The notes: a model not told the origin generated them from the letters alone. 64,000 bases of DNA from Paenibacillus_D sp047238105 (GCF_047238105.1 NZ_JBDFMD010000001.1:4030001-4094000), one strand, 5' to 3'; shown: positions 1 to 8,109, counted from the stretch's first letter. A program made the numbers and translations.

Positions 1-34
1 GTTTACTATAGATGAACGTAGGAGATGAGCCGAC

Positions 35-949
35 ATGTATGAGAAAGCGCTACTGATCTACAATGGGGCCGCCGGTCAAGCGGATATCGGCGAGCGGCTG
101 GCAACGCTGACCCGTGTCCTGGCCCCCGCGATCAACGAGCTGATCTTGCTCCAGACCAAGGAAAAGGGAGATGCGGAGCGTTACTGCAGGGAGAGAGCGG
201 AGGGTGTCGATCTGCTCCTCATCCTGGGCGGTGACGGGACCGTCCATGAATGCGTCAACGGGTTGTCGGGGCTGGCGCATCCGCCGGTGGTCGGCGTGCT
301 GCCGGGAGGGACCTGCAATGACTTCTCGCGGACGCTCCGTTTGCCGCAGCAGCTGGCGCAAGCGGCCGAGACGATCACCGAAGGCCGGACGCTGGCGGTG
401 GATATCGGCGTCATGAATGATCGCTATTTCTCCAACTTCTACGGCATTGGTCTGATCACAGATACCTCCGAGAATATCAACAGTGAGCTCAAAGGGAAGA
501 TCGGCAAGCTGAGTTACTTCCTGAGTGCCTTGCAGCAGGTGCGGGCGGCGGATACGTTTGCCTATGAGCTGGAGACGGATCAGGGGCTGGTCACTGGCGA
601 GGCAGTGATGATCCTGGTGGCCAACGGCGGCTTCATCGGCACCAACGCGCTGCCGGGCGATCATGACAGGCTGACAGACGGGCTGCTGGATGTCTATGTC
701 ATCCGGGAGGCGGGGCTGCCGCTGCTCATGGAGGTGCTGAGCCAGAAGACGGGCAAGCCATGGGATCCCGAGAGCAGCTCTATCGACTATCTGAGGTCCA
801 CCCGGGTGAGGATCCGGACGGAGGAGCCCAAGCGCGCGGATACAGATGGCGAAGTCTACATGGAGACGCCAGCCGAGCTGTCGCTTCTGCCTCAGCATTT
901 GACATTCATCGTGGGCGATCTAGTCGAAGAAGACGGGGCAGTGGAATAA
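35..949 (+). CDS. Diacylglycerol kinase-family lipid kinase (YegS/DgkB/BmrU type)
   Basis: The 304-residue protein has the catalytic-domain hallmarks of the family: the nucleotide-binding GGDGTVHE at residues 65-72 and GGTCNDF at about 91-97, the equivalent of the usual G-T-x-N-D-F. Family members phosphorylate diacylglycerol or related lipids with ATP at the inner face of the membrane and feed phospholipid recycling. The exact substrate cannot be read from sequence; sphingosine-kinase-like and BmrU-like proteins share these motifs. Length is normal and complete. The ATG is preceded by GGAGATGAG. A hairpin terminator follows, so it appears to end its transcription unit. Kinase family is secure, lipid specificity is not. 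Confidence 0.9.
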   Translation: MYEKALLIYNGAAGQADIGERLATLTRVLAPAINELILLQTKEKGDAERYCRERAEGVDLLLILGGDGTVHECVNGLSGLAHPPVVGVLPGGTCNDFSRTLRLPQQLAQAAETITEGRTLAVDIGVMNDRYFSNFYGIGLITDTSENINSELKGKIGKLSYFLSALQQVRAADTFAYELETDQGLVTGEAVMILVANGGFIGTNALPGDHDRLTDGLLDVYVIREAGLPLLMEVLSQKTGKPWDPESSSIDYLRSTRVRIRTEEPKRADTDGEVYMETPAELSLLPQHLTFIVGDLVEEDGAVE

Positions 950-1004
950 CGAGCGTGCAAGCGAGCGCATGTTCCGAGAGAGCGGATATTGTGATAAAGG
1001 AGAG

Positions 1005-1034
1005 GGAGAGGCCTGAGTCAGGCGTCTCCTTCTT
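1005..1034 (+). terminator. Rho-independent terminator after the lipid kinase
   Basis: GGAGAGGCCTGA pairs with TCAGGCGTCTCC (one mismatch) and is followed by TTCTTTGTG. It lies 56 bases after the stop codon of the lipid kinase gene. Confidence 0.65.
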
Positions 1035-1070
1035 TGTGCTGGGCGGGGGTGAGCGGTAGCGGCTCTGTCT

Positions 1071-1242
1071 GTCCCTTTTTGCCGCTCTAGCGGCAGAAAG
1101 GGACGCTGCAGGTGCTCGGTCCGGCGGGATCGTCGCACCAGCGGCAGAAAGGGACGCTGCAGGTGCTCGGTCCGGCGGGATCGCCGCAGCAGCGGCAGAA
1201 AGGGACGCTGCAGGTGCTCGGTCCGGCGGGATCGCCGCTCTA
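1071..1242. repeat. 51-bp tandem repeat array A (3 copies plus an inverted partial unit)
   Basis: Units start at 1090, 1141 and 1192, exactly 51 bases apart and nearly identical. Each begins GCGGCAGAAAGGGACGCTGC, which can fold with GCAG pairing to CTGC around a purine-rich loop, followed by GTGCTCGGTCCGGCGGGATCG. An inverted partial unit (GTCCCTTTTTGCCGCT, 1071-1086) faces the first unit (AGCGGCAGAAAGGGAC, 1089-1104) across two bases, giving a large palindrome. Because 51 is a multiple of three, the array stays open in several frames and creates false repetitive peptides. See also arrays B and C. Confidence 0.9.
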
Positions 1243-1422
1243 AGCGCCAACTGTCAAGAGGATAACTCCGTAGACAGCCGTTTGGCAGCCAATCTCGATC
1301 TCGATGTGCAGATCTCCTTGGAAGCCGACAGCCAATCTTCCGACAAACGTCATTCGCTTCTGAATCAAGCGCAGCTTGGTCTTGATTTGAATGCTGATGT
1401 AGGACTGCGCGGTCTGCTCCAT
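1240..1422 (-). CDS. Possible 60-residue hypothetical protein
   Basis: An ATG-initiated frame of 60 codons lies between the end of the oxidoreductase gene and array A, on the same strand as the oxidoreductase. The peptide alternates hydrophobic and polar residues in its second half and ends in a hydrophobic stretch, unlike a random GC-rich shadow frame. There is no convincing ribosome binding site: GGAAAGA is almost touching the ATG. I do not recognise the product. It may be the 3' untranslated part of the upstream transcript rather than a gene. Confidence 0.22.
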   Translation of the reverse strand: MEQTAQSYISIQIKTKLRLIQKRMTFVGRLAVGFQGDLHIEIEIGCQTAVYGVILLTVGA

Positions 1423-1447
1423 TCTTTCCGTCACTAAAATAGCAATT

Positions 1448-2071
1448 CTACAACCCCCTGGCCGATCCGGCGGGGGGTTGTTGATATGTCGCGATATCTT
1501 CATAATGCAGCCCCAACTCATACGCCTTGGCTAACCAATGGGATGCCTGTTCCGCTGTTGCCGGACCTGGGACGGTATCATACAGCAGTTCCACACTCGA
1601 GCGTGCGATCCCGCAATAGCTGGCGATGCCTTCATTAAAGTAATGCTCGATCATCTGGTCATAGCGGCGTTTGACCAGTTTCTCGGGAGGGGCTCCTGCC
1701 AGGGTCAACCAAAGCACCTGACGATGCTGCAGTCGTTGCGGACCATAGGCAAACCCATAATTCCAGACGCGGTCGATGTAACCCTTCATCATGGCCGGCA
1801 TGCTCCACCACCATAACGGGAACACAAAAGCCAAGGCATCCTGCCGCTGGAGCCGCGCCATCTCTTCCTCAACGGCTGGCGAATAAACCTGCTGTCCCGC
1901 CGTCCAGTCCGGCTCATCCGATTCGCGCAATACCGGGTCGAATCCGCTGCGGTACAGGTCCAGCACTTCGGTCTCGTGTCCCGCCGCCTTCAATCCCTCC
2001 ACGAATCTCTCTGCTACAGCAAGGGTTAGCGCATCCCTCCTGGGGTGAGTAACAATCGTCAAAACATTCAC
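1448..2071 (-). CDS. NAD(P)H dehydrogenase (quinone)-type flavodoxin-fold oxidoreductase (KefF/MdaB-like)
   Basis: The 207-residue protein begins NVLTIVTHPRRDALT, the typical first strand and phosphate-binding region of the flavodoxin_2 family. It also carries FVFPLWWWSMPAMMKGYIDRVW, the FMN-contacting segment shared by KefF, MdaB and NQO1-type quinone reductases (written here in full as a family landmark of the mid-protein, about residues 80-101). These cytoplasmic FMN or FAD enzymes make two-electron reductions of quinones. I choose GTG at 2071 because GGAGGAG lies nine bases upstream; a longer frame reaches 2107 without a better site. It is divergent from the LysR gene, with array B between them. 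Partner and true substrate are unknown. Confidence 0.85.
   Translation of the reverse strand: MNVLTIVTHPRRDALTLAVAERFVEGLKAAGHETEVLDLYRSGFDPVLRESDEPDWTAGQQVYSPAVEEEMARLQRQDALAFVFPLWWWSMPAMMKGYIDRVWNYGFAYGPQRLQHRQVLWLTLAGAPPEKLVKRRYDQMIEHYFNEGIASYCGIARSSVELLYDTVPGPATAEQASHWLAKAYELGLHYEDIATYQQPPAGSARGL
1451..1480 (-). terminator. GC-rich hairpin overlapping the oxidoreductase stop region
   Basis: CAACCCCC and GGGGGTTG form a strong stem inside the last codons of the minus-strand oxidoreductase gene. The following transcript sequence is only weakly T-rich, so termination is possible but not assured. Confidence 0.35.
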
Positions 2072-2107
2072 AGTATACCACTCCTCCATCAGTTTTGGTG
2101 ATTTCAT

Positions 2108-2652
2108 TAGTTCGACTCTATGGTGAGGGCCCCAAGCTCTGGCTTGTTACTACGACAAGTGTAAAAGTGCATCTGGAAGCGCCGAAAATCTATTTTTCAC
2201 CCTGGCTAAGAGCAAAAATACATCTAATAAGCTCGGGATTGGAATAATAAGGATATTCAGCTTGTGATAGATGTACTTTTGCTTTTATGATCCGGGATTC
2301 AAGCGAAAGGAGGGAAAACAGATGTACTTTTGCCCTTATCATCCGGACGGGAAGCGGAAGCTGGCCAGCGGTGAGGAGCTTATGCTCCCGAAGTCGCTTT
2401 CTGCTAGACAAGCGTTGACCCGATCTGATTTCCGTGCCTCTCCAGCCATTCTTCAACAGTCTGAAAAGGGCGGCTATCCGCAGGTTGTCCCGGCTATTAT
2501 CACCGGCTGTCTCGAGGCTGTTGCCAACGGGAGACGAAGCCGTCTCACCTTGTTGCCAATGGATTGATGCTAGTATAAAATAAACCTATTGATCGGTAAA
2601 ATAGATAGTTATGAATATATAGTTCGTTAATAATGATAGGAGGTGGGGCGGA
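2108..2652. other. Divergent intergenic region (545 bp)
   Basis: Besides array B this gap contains a small GAGACG/CGTCTC hairpin at 2531-2546 and an AT-rich stretch (about 2570-2640) just upstream of the LysR gene that probably holds its promoter and operator. I find no convincing gene; the open frames here have no ribosome binding site and span the repeats. Confidence 0.6.
2161..2371. repeat. 51-bp repeat array B (two forward and two inverted units)
   Basis: Forward units carry GTAAAAGTGCATCT at 2161 and AGCAAAAATACATCT ending at 2225; their shared ends are exactly 51 bases apart. Inverted units carry AGATGTACTTTTGC at 2269 and 2320, again exactly 51 bases apart. Read on the minus strand, an inverted unit gives GATGATAAGGGCAAAAGT followed by ACATC, so GATG pairs with CATC around a TAAGGG-AAAAGT loop, closely resembling the loop in array C. 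The array fills most of the gap between the oxidoreductase and LysR genes. Confidence 0.8.
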
Positions 2653-3534
2653 ATGGAGCTTCGGCATCTGATCACGCTGCGGGCGATTGTCGAGTCCGGC
2701 GGATTCAAGAAGGCGGCGGATGAACTGGGATATGCCCAATCCTCCATCACCGCACACATCCAGGAGCTGGAGCGCGAGCTCGGGTACCCGTTGTTCGACC
2801 GGATAGGCAAGACGGTAGCCTTGACGGCGGCGGGCAGCCGGTTCCTGCCTTATGCGCTGGATATTATCAGCTTGTACTCGGAGTCCCGCGAGGCCGTCCA
2901 GGAGCCGGGCCGACCGACAGGCAGACTGACGGTCGGCGCGAGCGAGTCGGTGATGACGTATTTTTTGCCCGCACGGCTGCAGAGCTTCCTGGACCGGTAT
3001 CCCGATGTAGAGCTGGTCGTCAAGCCGCTCGACTACCAGCGACTGAACCAGCAGCTGCAGAGGGGAGATATCGATCTGGCACTGCTCGTGGAGCTCGCCG
3101 GGTGGGCCCCGCCGGAGCTTGAGGTGCGCAGGGTCAGGGAGGAGCAGCTCCCGCTGGTGAGAGCTGTGCAGCGGCAGCGCCGGGAGATGATGCTGTACAC
3201 GGAGCATGCGTGCAGTTATCGTCCCGTGTTCGATGACTATATGAGGCAGCATGAAGCATCACCGTCCATCCGGGTCGAGCTGCCCAGTATCGAGGCGATC
3301 AAGCAGTGTGTGCTGAGCGGGGTAGGGAAGTCTTTCCTGCCAGGATTTACGGTCGAGCGCGAGCTGGCCGAAGGCAGGCTGCAGGTCGAGCCTTATGGTC
3401 CGGCAGATGGATATCCGATTGCGATCTATTGCGCGATGCATCGCAGGAAGTGGCAATCTGTCAACGTGACCGCCTTCCTCGAGGAGCTGTGGGACGGGCC
3501 GATGCCTCATGAAGAAAGGGCGGGAGCCGACTGA
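2653..3534 (+). CDS. LysR-family transcriptional regulator
   Basis: The first 60 residues are a classic LysR winged helix-turn-helix (MELRHLITLRAIVESG, then KKAADELGYAQSSITAHIQ and LFDRIGKTVALTAAG). About 200 residues of periplasmic-binding-protein-like effector domain follow. At 293 residues it is full length. AGGAGG precedes the ATG. The stop overlaps the start of the AEC transporter gene (TGATG), so the two are co-transcribed and presumably translationally coupled. LysR regulators usually also act on a divergent gene; the oxidoreductase at 1448-2071 is the obvious candidate target. Effector unknown. Confidence 0.92.
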   Translation: MELRHLITLRAIVESGGFKKAADELGYAQSSITAHIQELERELGYPLFDRIGKTVALTAAGSRFLPYALDIISLYSESREAVQEPGRPTGRLTVGASESVMTYFLPARLQSFLDRYPDVELVVKPLDYQRLNQQLQRGDIDLALLVELAGWAPPELEVRRVREEQLPLVRAVQRQRREMMLYTEHACSYRPVFDDYMRQHEASPSIRVELPSIEAIKQCVLSGVGKSFLPGFTVERELAEGRLQVEPYGPADGYPIAIYCAMHRRKWQSVNVTAFLEELWDGPMPHEERAGAD

Positions 3535-4457
3535 TGGTTATGACGGTATATACGACGCTGCTTCAGGTGATTCTGCCGCTCATGATCCCGGTACTGGTCG
3601 GTGCGCTGCTGGCACGTTACCGGCAGCTGGACACCAAGCCGCTGCTCGTGCTGTATCTCTATTTTCTAAGCCCGGCGATCTTGCTCGATACGTTGCTGAC
3701 GGCGGAGATTACGCTGGATGATGTGTACAAGACGCTTGGTTTTTCGCTGCTCAATCTGATTCTGTTATGGGCGCTCGCGACAGGACTCGGACGTATGCTC
3801 CGGTTGCCTCAGCAAGAGCAGGCAGGCTTGACGCTGGTCTCGACATTTACGAACAGCGTCAACTACGGGCTGCCGCTCGTGCTGCTGGCCTTCGGCCAGC
3901 TCGGACTGGACAAGGCTTCCGTCTATGTGATCGGCCAGATGGTGATCGTTAACACGATCGGCATCTATTTTGCGGCCCGCTCGCATTTCTCGGTGAAGAA
4001 GGCCGTGAGATCGGTATTTGCGCTGCCGGCGATCTATGCTGCGATCTTCGCGTTTGCGGTGCGCAGCACCGGCTTGCAGCTGCCCTCCGGTCTGGAGAGC
4101 GGCATCGCCATGGCGGCTGCCGCCTACTCGCCAGTGGTCATGGTCGTCCTGGGGGTGCAGATGATGAATGTCAGCAAGGTCAAGCTGGATCCCGAGGTGG
4201 TCAAAGGCTTCTGGGCGGGCATGTCTGCCCGGCTGCTGCTGTCGCCCTTCGCAGCATTGCTGGCACTCTATATCCTCCGGATCGACGGCGTCCTGTTCTC
4301 GGTGCTGTTCATCTTATCCTGCATGCCGGTAGCGGTAAACTCGGTGATCCTCGCCGAACAGTTCAAGGCCGCGCCGACGATGGTGGCCAAGTGCATACTA
4401 TGGAGTACGCTGATCTCGTTCCTGCTGCTGCCGGTGCTGATCAGTCTGGTTCAATAA
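3534..4457 (+). CDS. AEC (auxin efflux carrier) family transporter
   Basis: The 307-residue protein is almost entirely hydrophobic, with about ten predicted spans in two halves and the family's early PVLVGALLARYRQLD segment and NSVNYGLPL in the fourth to fifth span. Bacterial AEC proteins (YfdV, MleP, YwkB-like) are permeases for organic acids such as malate or oxalate. Substrate is not predictable here. It starts on the stop codon of the LysR gene, which suggests control by that regulator. A terminator shared with the converging gene lies just downstream. Confidence 0.88.
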   Translation: MVMTVYTTLLQVILPLMIPVLVGALLARYRQLDTKPLLVLYLYFLSPAILLDTLLTAEITLDDVYKTLGFSLLNLILLWALATGLGRMLRLPQQEQAGLTLVSTFTNSVNYGLPLVLLAFGQLGLDKASVYVIGQMVIVNTIGIYFAARSHFSVKKAVRSVFALPAIYAAIFAFAVRSTGLQLPSGLESGIAMAAAAYSPVVMVVLGVQMMNVSKVKLDPEVVKGFWAGMSARLLLSPFAALLALYILRIDGVLFSVLFILSCMPVAVNSVILAEQFKAAPTMVAKCILWSTLISFLLLPVLISLVQ

Positions 4458-4481
4458 CGGACGGTCCGGCCATGCGCGCAC

Positions 4482-4510
4482 AAAAAAGAATCACCCAGCG
4501 CGGGTGATTC
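4482..4510 (-). terminator. Terminator between converging genes
   Basis: GAATCACCC (4488-4496) pairs perfectly with GGGTGATTC (4502-4510). Read on the minus strand it is followed by six T residues, so it chiefly ends the LapA-domain gene. It may also slow transcripts from the AEC gene. Confidence 0.85.
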
Positions 4511-4540
4511 TTGGCGTACAAGGATGAACCTGGCGTTAGC

Positions 4541-4966
4541 TTAGCGCTCCCGATCCGTATCGGTACCGGGCAGAGAGGTGTCTGCGCCAGGCAGCGGACG
4601 ATCCGACGAATCCACCTGCGGGTCCGGAGCTGACGGGAGTTCCTCGGCAGGCCGAGTGTCGCTGAGTCCGTTAAAGGGACGGGAGGGGGCCGGCTGCTCC
4701 TGCTGGGCCGCAGCGAGCTGTTTCTCCAGCTGTCTGACCTGCCGCTGCATCTGAACCTGACGGACAAAGCTGAACAGGAATACCATGAGCCCGCCCAATA
4801 GAGCCGAGATCAGGATGACCAGGATAAGCGGTGTCTCAATGTGGGTAAACAGGAAGTTCACCTGCACGGAGTCCACGTTGATGACGGCAAAGATGGCCGT
4901 AATCACGGCGAAGACGAGTGCAGAAATGATCAGCCATTGCACTTTCATGGACGTTTGTTTGCTCAT
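4541..4966 (-). CDS. LapA-domain (DUF1049) membrane protein
   Basis: Residues about 10-30 and 42-65 of the 141-residue protein form two membrane spans separated by NVDSVQVNFLF, the signature of the LapA/YciS domain. A charged coiled-coil (QMQRQVRQLEKQLAAAQQE) and a Pro/Ser/Asp-rich disordered tail follow. In Gram-negatives LapA helps lipopolysaccharide assembly; Gram-positive homologues have no established role. I start at the ATG at 4966, which has AGAGGCGG six bases upstream; a frame to 4984 is open but would place that site inside the gene. Function in this organism is unknown. Confidence 0.82.
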   Translation of the reverse strand: MSKQTSMKVQWLIISALVFAVITAIFAVINVDSVQVNFLFTHIETPLILVILISALLGGLMVFLFSFVRQVQMQRQVRQLEKQLAAAQQEQPAPSRPFNGLSDTRPAEELPSAPDPQVDSSDRPLPGADTSLPGTDTDRER

Positions 4967-5450
4967 CGTGCCGCCTCTTTTCATAAGGTAAATTTTGCGT
5001 GGAGCTGTCCATCATACTATATCCAGAAGAAGTTGCCGGGATACGGCTTGCGCATGCGGAAGAACGCAGCCATTACTCGGGTTCCCATACCTACTCATAA
5101 CGCCGTATGCAGTCGGATGAATCAGCCGCGCACGAGTTTCTTCATATATATAAGAGTAAAAGCGAAGGTGGCAGAGAGAAAGCCGGGCATTATTCATGAG
5201 CAAAGCAACAGATCCGCTGGAAATCCCGACTGACTTCTCCAGAAAAGGTTCCATAGGCTTAGCAACGTTTTGCGGTATCCCTGCTCCTGGAACTATTTAT
5301 TGTAAAGACAATACCAAGCTGATGAGGCGGAATTAATGGATTTGACCTTCTGCGGGGCGAACCTAAGTCCCGAAATGGCAGCTGAGCTTGTGCACATTAC
5401 CCAATTTCCAATTGAAACAAACAAATCTGAATAAATCTTAATGAAAGCGG
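4967..5450. other. Gene-poor stretch (about 480 bp)
   Basis: Between the LapA-domain gene and the promoter at 5451 I see no credible gene. Two overlapping frames of 80-130 codons exist on both strands but lack ribosome binding sites and have uncharacteristic composition. The minus-strand promoter of the LapA gene must lie near 4980-5050. Confidence 0.5.
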
Positions 5451-5478
5451 TTGTAATTTTCAGATTTAAGGATATACT
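5451..5478 (+). promoter_or_regulatory. Sigma-A-type promoter for the 32-residue peptide gene
   Basis: TTGTAA (5451-5456), a 16-base spacer and TATACT (5473-5478) lie 36 bases upstream of the small ORF at 5515. Together they give a compact, self-contained gene with its own terminator. Confidence 0.55.
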
Positions 5479-5514
5479 TAGTAGTATCCTGCAGAATGAA
5501 GGGGGCGCTTTCTC

Positions 5515-5613
5515 ATGATTTTCCGGGAAGGAAGTCTTAGAGTAGGCTATATCAATGGTTTGCTGCTGGCAATTCCGTTCTGGGTCTGCCTTGTGTGGCT
5601 GCTATTCCGTTAA
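5515..5613 (+). CDS. 32-residue single-span membrane peptide
   Basis: The ATG is preceded by AAGGGGGCG at a good distance and the frame runs 32 codons to TAA. The peptide starts with a charged stretch (MIFREGSLRVGYING), followed by a hydrophobic span (LLLAIPFWVCLVWLLF) and a terminal Arg, which fits a small inner-membrane peptide. A matched promoter lies upstream and a strong terminator about 90 bases downstream, so it is probably a real monocistronic small gene. I do not recognise the family. Candidates are a regulatory small membrane protein, an assembly factor or a type I toxin. Confidence 0.55.
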   Translation: MIFREGSLRVGYINGLLLAIPFWVCLVWLLFR

Positions 5614-5700
5614 TGGATAGCCCGATATATGGCTTACACCGATTGTTACTAGTCCCTTTTACTGTTTTTCGTTCGCTGGTCCCAGATCGATTTGCATATT

Positions 5701-5748
5701 AATGCCATTCTTACCGTTTGCGGTGAGGAGGGCATTTATTTTTTTTTG
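5701..5748 (+). terminator. Strong Rho-independent terminator
   Basis: AATGCCATTCTTACCG pairs with CGGTGAGGAGGGCATT along 16 positions with one mismatch and two wobbles, around a TTTG loop. TATTTTTTTTTG follows. It ends the transcript of the small peptide gene. Confidence 0.85.
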
Positions 5749-5931
5749 TGAAAAAGCATTGTTATTGCTGAATAGTAAGCGTTTACGAGCTGTAAGCAAT
5801 TTGTAATCTTATTTCTTTCGACACGAAACGACACATATTTCGAAAAAGCTATTTTATAATTATTCAAAACGTATAACATTATTTTTCCAAAATCCTCATA
5901 CTGAGAATTCAGAATTGGAGGGAATTGACTA

Positions 5932-6354
5932 ATGATGGATCAGGCCAGATCGTTGGCAGCCATGGACTACCGAAGGGAAATCCATCACATGGAACTTTCC
6001 GACAGCCTCCAGGCGCTGCTTCTACGCAAGCAAAAAGCATTGCGGGTGAACGAATTTCTGAAGCGGCTGGCTCAGGACGAGAGCCTGGCTGGCAGCGGCG
6101 ATGACCGGCCGTCCATGGCGGAATGGCTGCACATGGCCGAATACCCTGTCAAGCAAGAGATGGTCTATGATTATGCCAAGCGCAAGTATGTCTCTACCCA
6201 CAAAAGACCAAAGGTGAATCTGGCCGAGCTGGTTACGCTGCTGCTGCAAAAGCAAGGTTGCAGCGGTACTGCCGAAGACCTGATCGAGCATGTGCTGGCA
6301 GGCGGGTCGGTGGATGAATTTTCAAAAAGGTATTTACAAAGTAATTCATATTGA
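5932..6354 (+). CDS. Hypothetical protein, 140 residues
   Basis: GGAGGG lies ten bases before tandem ATGATG starts, and the gene has normal codon use, so it is very likely real. The product is soluble, charged and predicted largely helical. It has a Lys/Arg-rich middle (YDYAKRKYVSTHKRPK), then a Leu-rich C-terminal part, and no signal peptide or membrane span. I do not recognise any domain. It sits alone upstream of polysaccharide locus A, after an AT-rich 180-base region with a TATAAT-like box at about 5856, and is separated from locus A by a T-rich hairpin. A regulatory role is possible but only by position. Confidence 0.7.
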   Translation: MMDQARSLAAMDYRREIHHMELSDSLQALLLRKQKALRVNEFLKRLAQDESLAGSGDDRPSMAEWLHMAEYPVKQEMVYDYAKRKYVSTHKRPKVNLAELVTLLLQKQGCSGTAEDLIEHVLAGGSVDEFSKRYLQSNSY

Positions 6355-6448
6355 ATTATACTCAAATCGACAAATTCTCTTAACGAATAATATTCATATC
6401 GAGTAAAATGGTCATTCCAAGCTCAATTTTTGGAACCCGACAGCCAGA

Positions 6449-6518
6449 ATTATGTCTGACATTTCTTATTACCCCGACTTGCACACCAAGCGGTAAAAAG
6501 ACAGGCATAATTTTTTTT
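6449..6518 (+). terminator. Hairpin with T-tract before locus A (terminator or leader attenuator)
   Basis: ATTATGTCTG (6449-6458) pairs with CAGGCATAAT (6502-6511) over ten positions with one G-U. The loop is 43 bases and eight T residues follow directly. It sits between the hypothetical gene and the first gene of locus A, so it either ends the former or attenuates the latter. Confidence 0.5.
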
Positions 6519-6636
6519 AACTAAAAGGTCGCGTTTCGAATAACTTTTGACGAAAGTGTACAGCTTCTGAAGAAGCGTCATAGCAGGACAGCAGCTATTA
6601 TACGACAAGGTGAAGTGATGAACAGGAGGAAGATCA

Positions 6637-7398
6637 TTGGAACTCAAACAGTATGGGAACATCGTCAAGAAGCGGTTGTGGCTGATCATTCTATTCATGG
6701 TGCTGGGCGGAGCAGGAGCAGGCTTCTACTCGTATATGCTGCAAGATCCGGTCTACGAGGCATCGACCAAGCTGATCGTCAATCAATCAAGCGAGGCAAA
6801 CCTGATGGCCAGGCTGGACCTGGGCACGATCAACTCGAATATCCAGTTGGTCAAAACCTACAAGGAAATCATCCAGACGCCGCGCATTATGAGCATGGTG
6901 GCCGAGCGGCACCCGGAGCTGGGGCTGTCGGCGGAACAACTGGTGCAGAAGATCAGTGTCAGCTCGGTCAATGAGACGCAGGTGATGAGCGTATCGGCGC
7001 GGGATATCTCTTACGAGAAAGCGGCGATGATCGTCAACAGCGTGTCTGAGGTGTTCCAGGAGGAGATTCCCTCGCTTATGCAGGTGGACAATGTCTCGAT
7101 CCTCAATACTGCCGACCCCGGCCGTACACCTGCGCCGGTATCGCCTTCACCCAAGCTCAATATAGCGGCAGCACTGCTGCTGGCGGGGATGCTCGGTCTG
7201 GGCGTAGCTTTCCTGCTGGAATATCTGGATGACACGATCAAGACAGAGGACGATGTAATGACCGTACTCGGCATGCCGACCCTATCGGCAATCCCTCGCA
7301 TGAAGGAGCGGGACTTTGGCGGGAGCAGCGGCAAGTTGAAGCCTTCTCCCGTCGAGAAAAAGGCAAGGAGTGAGAAGAATGTCCCTTTCGAAGCCTAG
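6637..7398 (+). CDS. Polysaccharide co-polymerase / tyrosine-kinase modulator (Wzz/YveK type)
   Basis: The 253-residue protein has the Wzz architecture: a short cytoplasmic N-terminus, a first membrane span at about residues 13-35, an extracytoplasmic helical domain, and a second span at about 175-200 (LNIAAALLLAGMLGLGVAFL). A cytoplasmic tail with EYLDDTIKTEDDV follows, the segment that activates the partner kinase. These proteins set polymer length and switch on CpsD-type kinases. Translation starts at TTG, with AGGAGG seven bases before it. The 3' end overlaps the CpsD kinase gene by 20 bases. A paralogue lies at 38377-39138. Confidence 0.92.
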   Translation: MELKQYGNIVKKRLWLIILFMVLGGAGAGFYSYMLQDPVYEASTKLIVNQSSEANLMARLDLGTINSNIQLVKTYKEIIQTPRIMSMVAERHPELGLSAEQLVQKISVSSVNETQVMSVSARDISYEKAAMIVNSVSEVFQEEIPSLMQVDNVSILNTADPGRTPAPVSPSPKLNIAAALLLAGMLGLGVAFLLEYLDDTIKTEDDVMTVLGMPTLSAIPRMKERDFGGSSGKLKPSPVEKKARSEKNVPFEA

Positions 7399-8062
7399 TC
7401 TTCCGCTGATCGCGGAAGTAAATCCAAAATCACCGATATCTGAGGCCTACAAAGTCCTCAGAACGAATGTCGATTTCTCCAATTTTGATACGGATATCCA
7501 CACTGTCATGATCACTTCTTCCCGGATGAGCGAAGGCAAAAGTACGACTACTGCCAACCTGGCGGTCACCTATGCGCAGACAGGCAAACGGGTGCTGCTC
7601 ATCGATGCGGATATGCGCAAGCCGACCCAGCATAAGATCTTTGGGCTAACCAACCGCTACGGTCTCACGTCGGCACTCAGCAACAACAGTGAACTGCGCG
7701 AGGTCGTGCTGGAGACGGAGATCAGCCACCTGAGCCTGCTGCCCTCGGGGCCGGTACCGCCGCATCCGTCGGAGATGCTCGGTTCGAAGCGTATGGATCA
7801 GCTGTTGGAGCGGGCCAGGGAGCAGTACGATATAGTGCTGATCGATACGCCGCCGATGATGGCTGTGACTGACGCGCAGATCCTGGCGGCCAAGTGCGAT
7901 GGGGTCATCCTCGTGATCGACGCAGGCAAGGTCAAGAAGGAGATGGCGCGCAAGGTGAAGACCCGGCTCCAGCACGCGCATGCCCGGATGCTCGGCGTCG
8001 TCCTCAACAATGTGAGCCGCACCGGCTCGGACAGCTACGCTTATTACGCTTACTATGGCTGA
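7379..8062 (+). CDS. CpsD/CapB-family tyrosine-protein kinase
   Basis: The 227-residue bacterial tyrosine kinase carries a Walker A motif (MSEGKSTTT, about 50-58), Walker A' (LLIDADMRKPT, about 73-83), Walker B (VLIDTPPMMAVTDAQ) and a C-terminal tyrosine cluster YAYYAYYG for autophosphorylation. Together with the YveK-type protein it controls export and length of the polymer, and it is normally reversed by CpsB. I start at ATG 7379 because AGGAG lies eight bases upstream; the paralogue at 39122 begins with the same MSLS. It is the second gene of locus A, followed by a structured intergenic region with a terminator. Confidence 0.93.
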   Translation: MSLSKPSLPLIAEVNPKSPISEAYKVLRTNVDFSNFDTDIHTVMITSSRMSEGKSTTTANLAVTYAQTGKRVLLIDADMRKPTQHKIFGLTNRYGLTSALSNNSELREVVLETEISHLSLLPSGPVPPHPSEMLGSKRMDQLLERAREQYDIVLIDTPPMMAVTDAQILAAKCDGVILVIDAGKVKKEMARKVKTRLQHAHARMLGVVLNNVSRTGSDSYAYYAYYG

Positions 8063-8109
8063 GCGCGGGCGGGAAAGCGGCGGGAAAGTGGCCCGAACGA
8101 GGCGTTGCA

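Noticed and set aside
906..1250. Repetitive minus-strand peptide with PPDRAPAASLSA units
   Set aside because: Same artefact from array A, and it overlaps the terminator of the lipid kinase gene.
2190..2567. Two overlapping 88-98 codon frames on both strands
   Set aside because: They span array B and lack ribosome binding sites.
5300..5330. Hammerhead ribozyme (CTGATGAG seen at about 5319)
   Set aside because: No stem II and no CGAAAC partner sequence follow.
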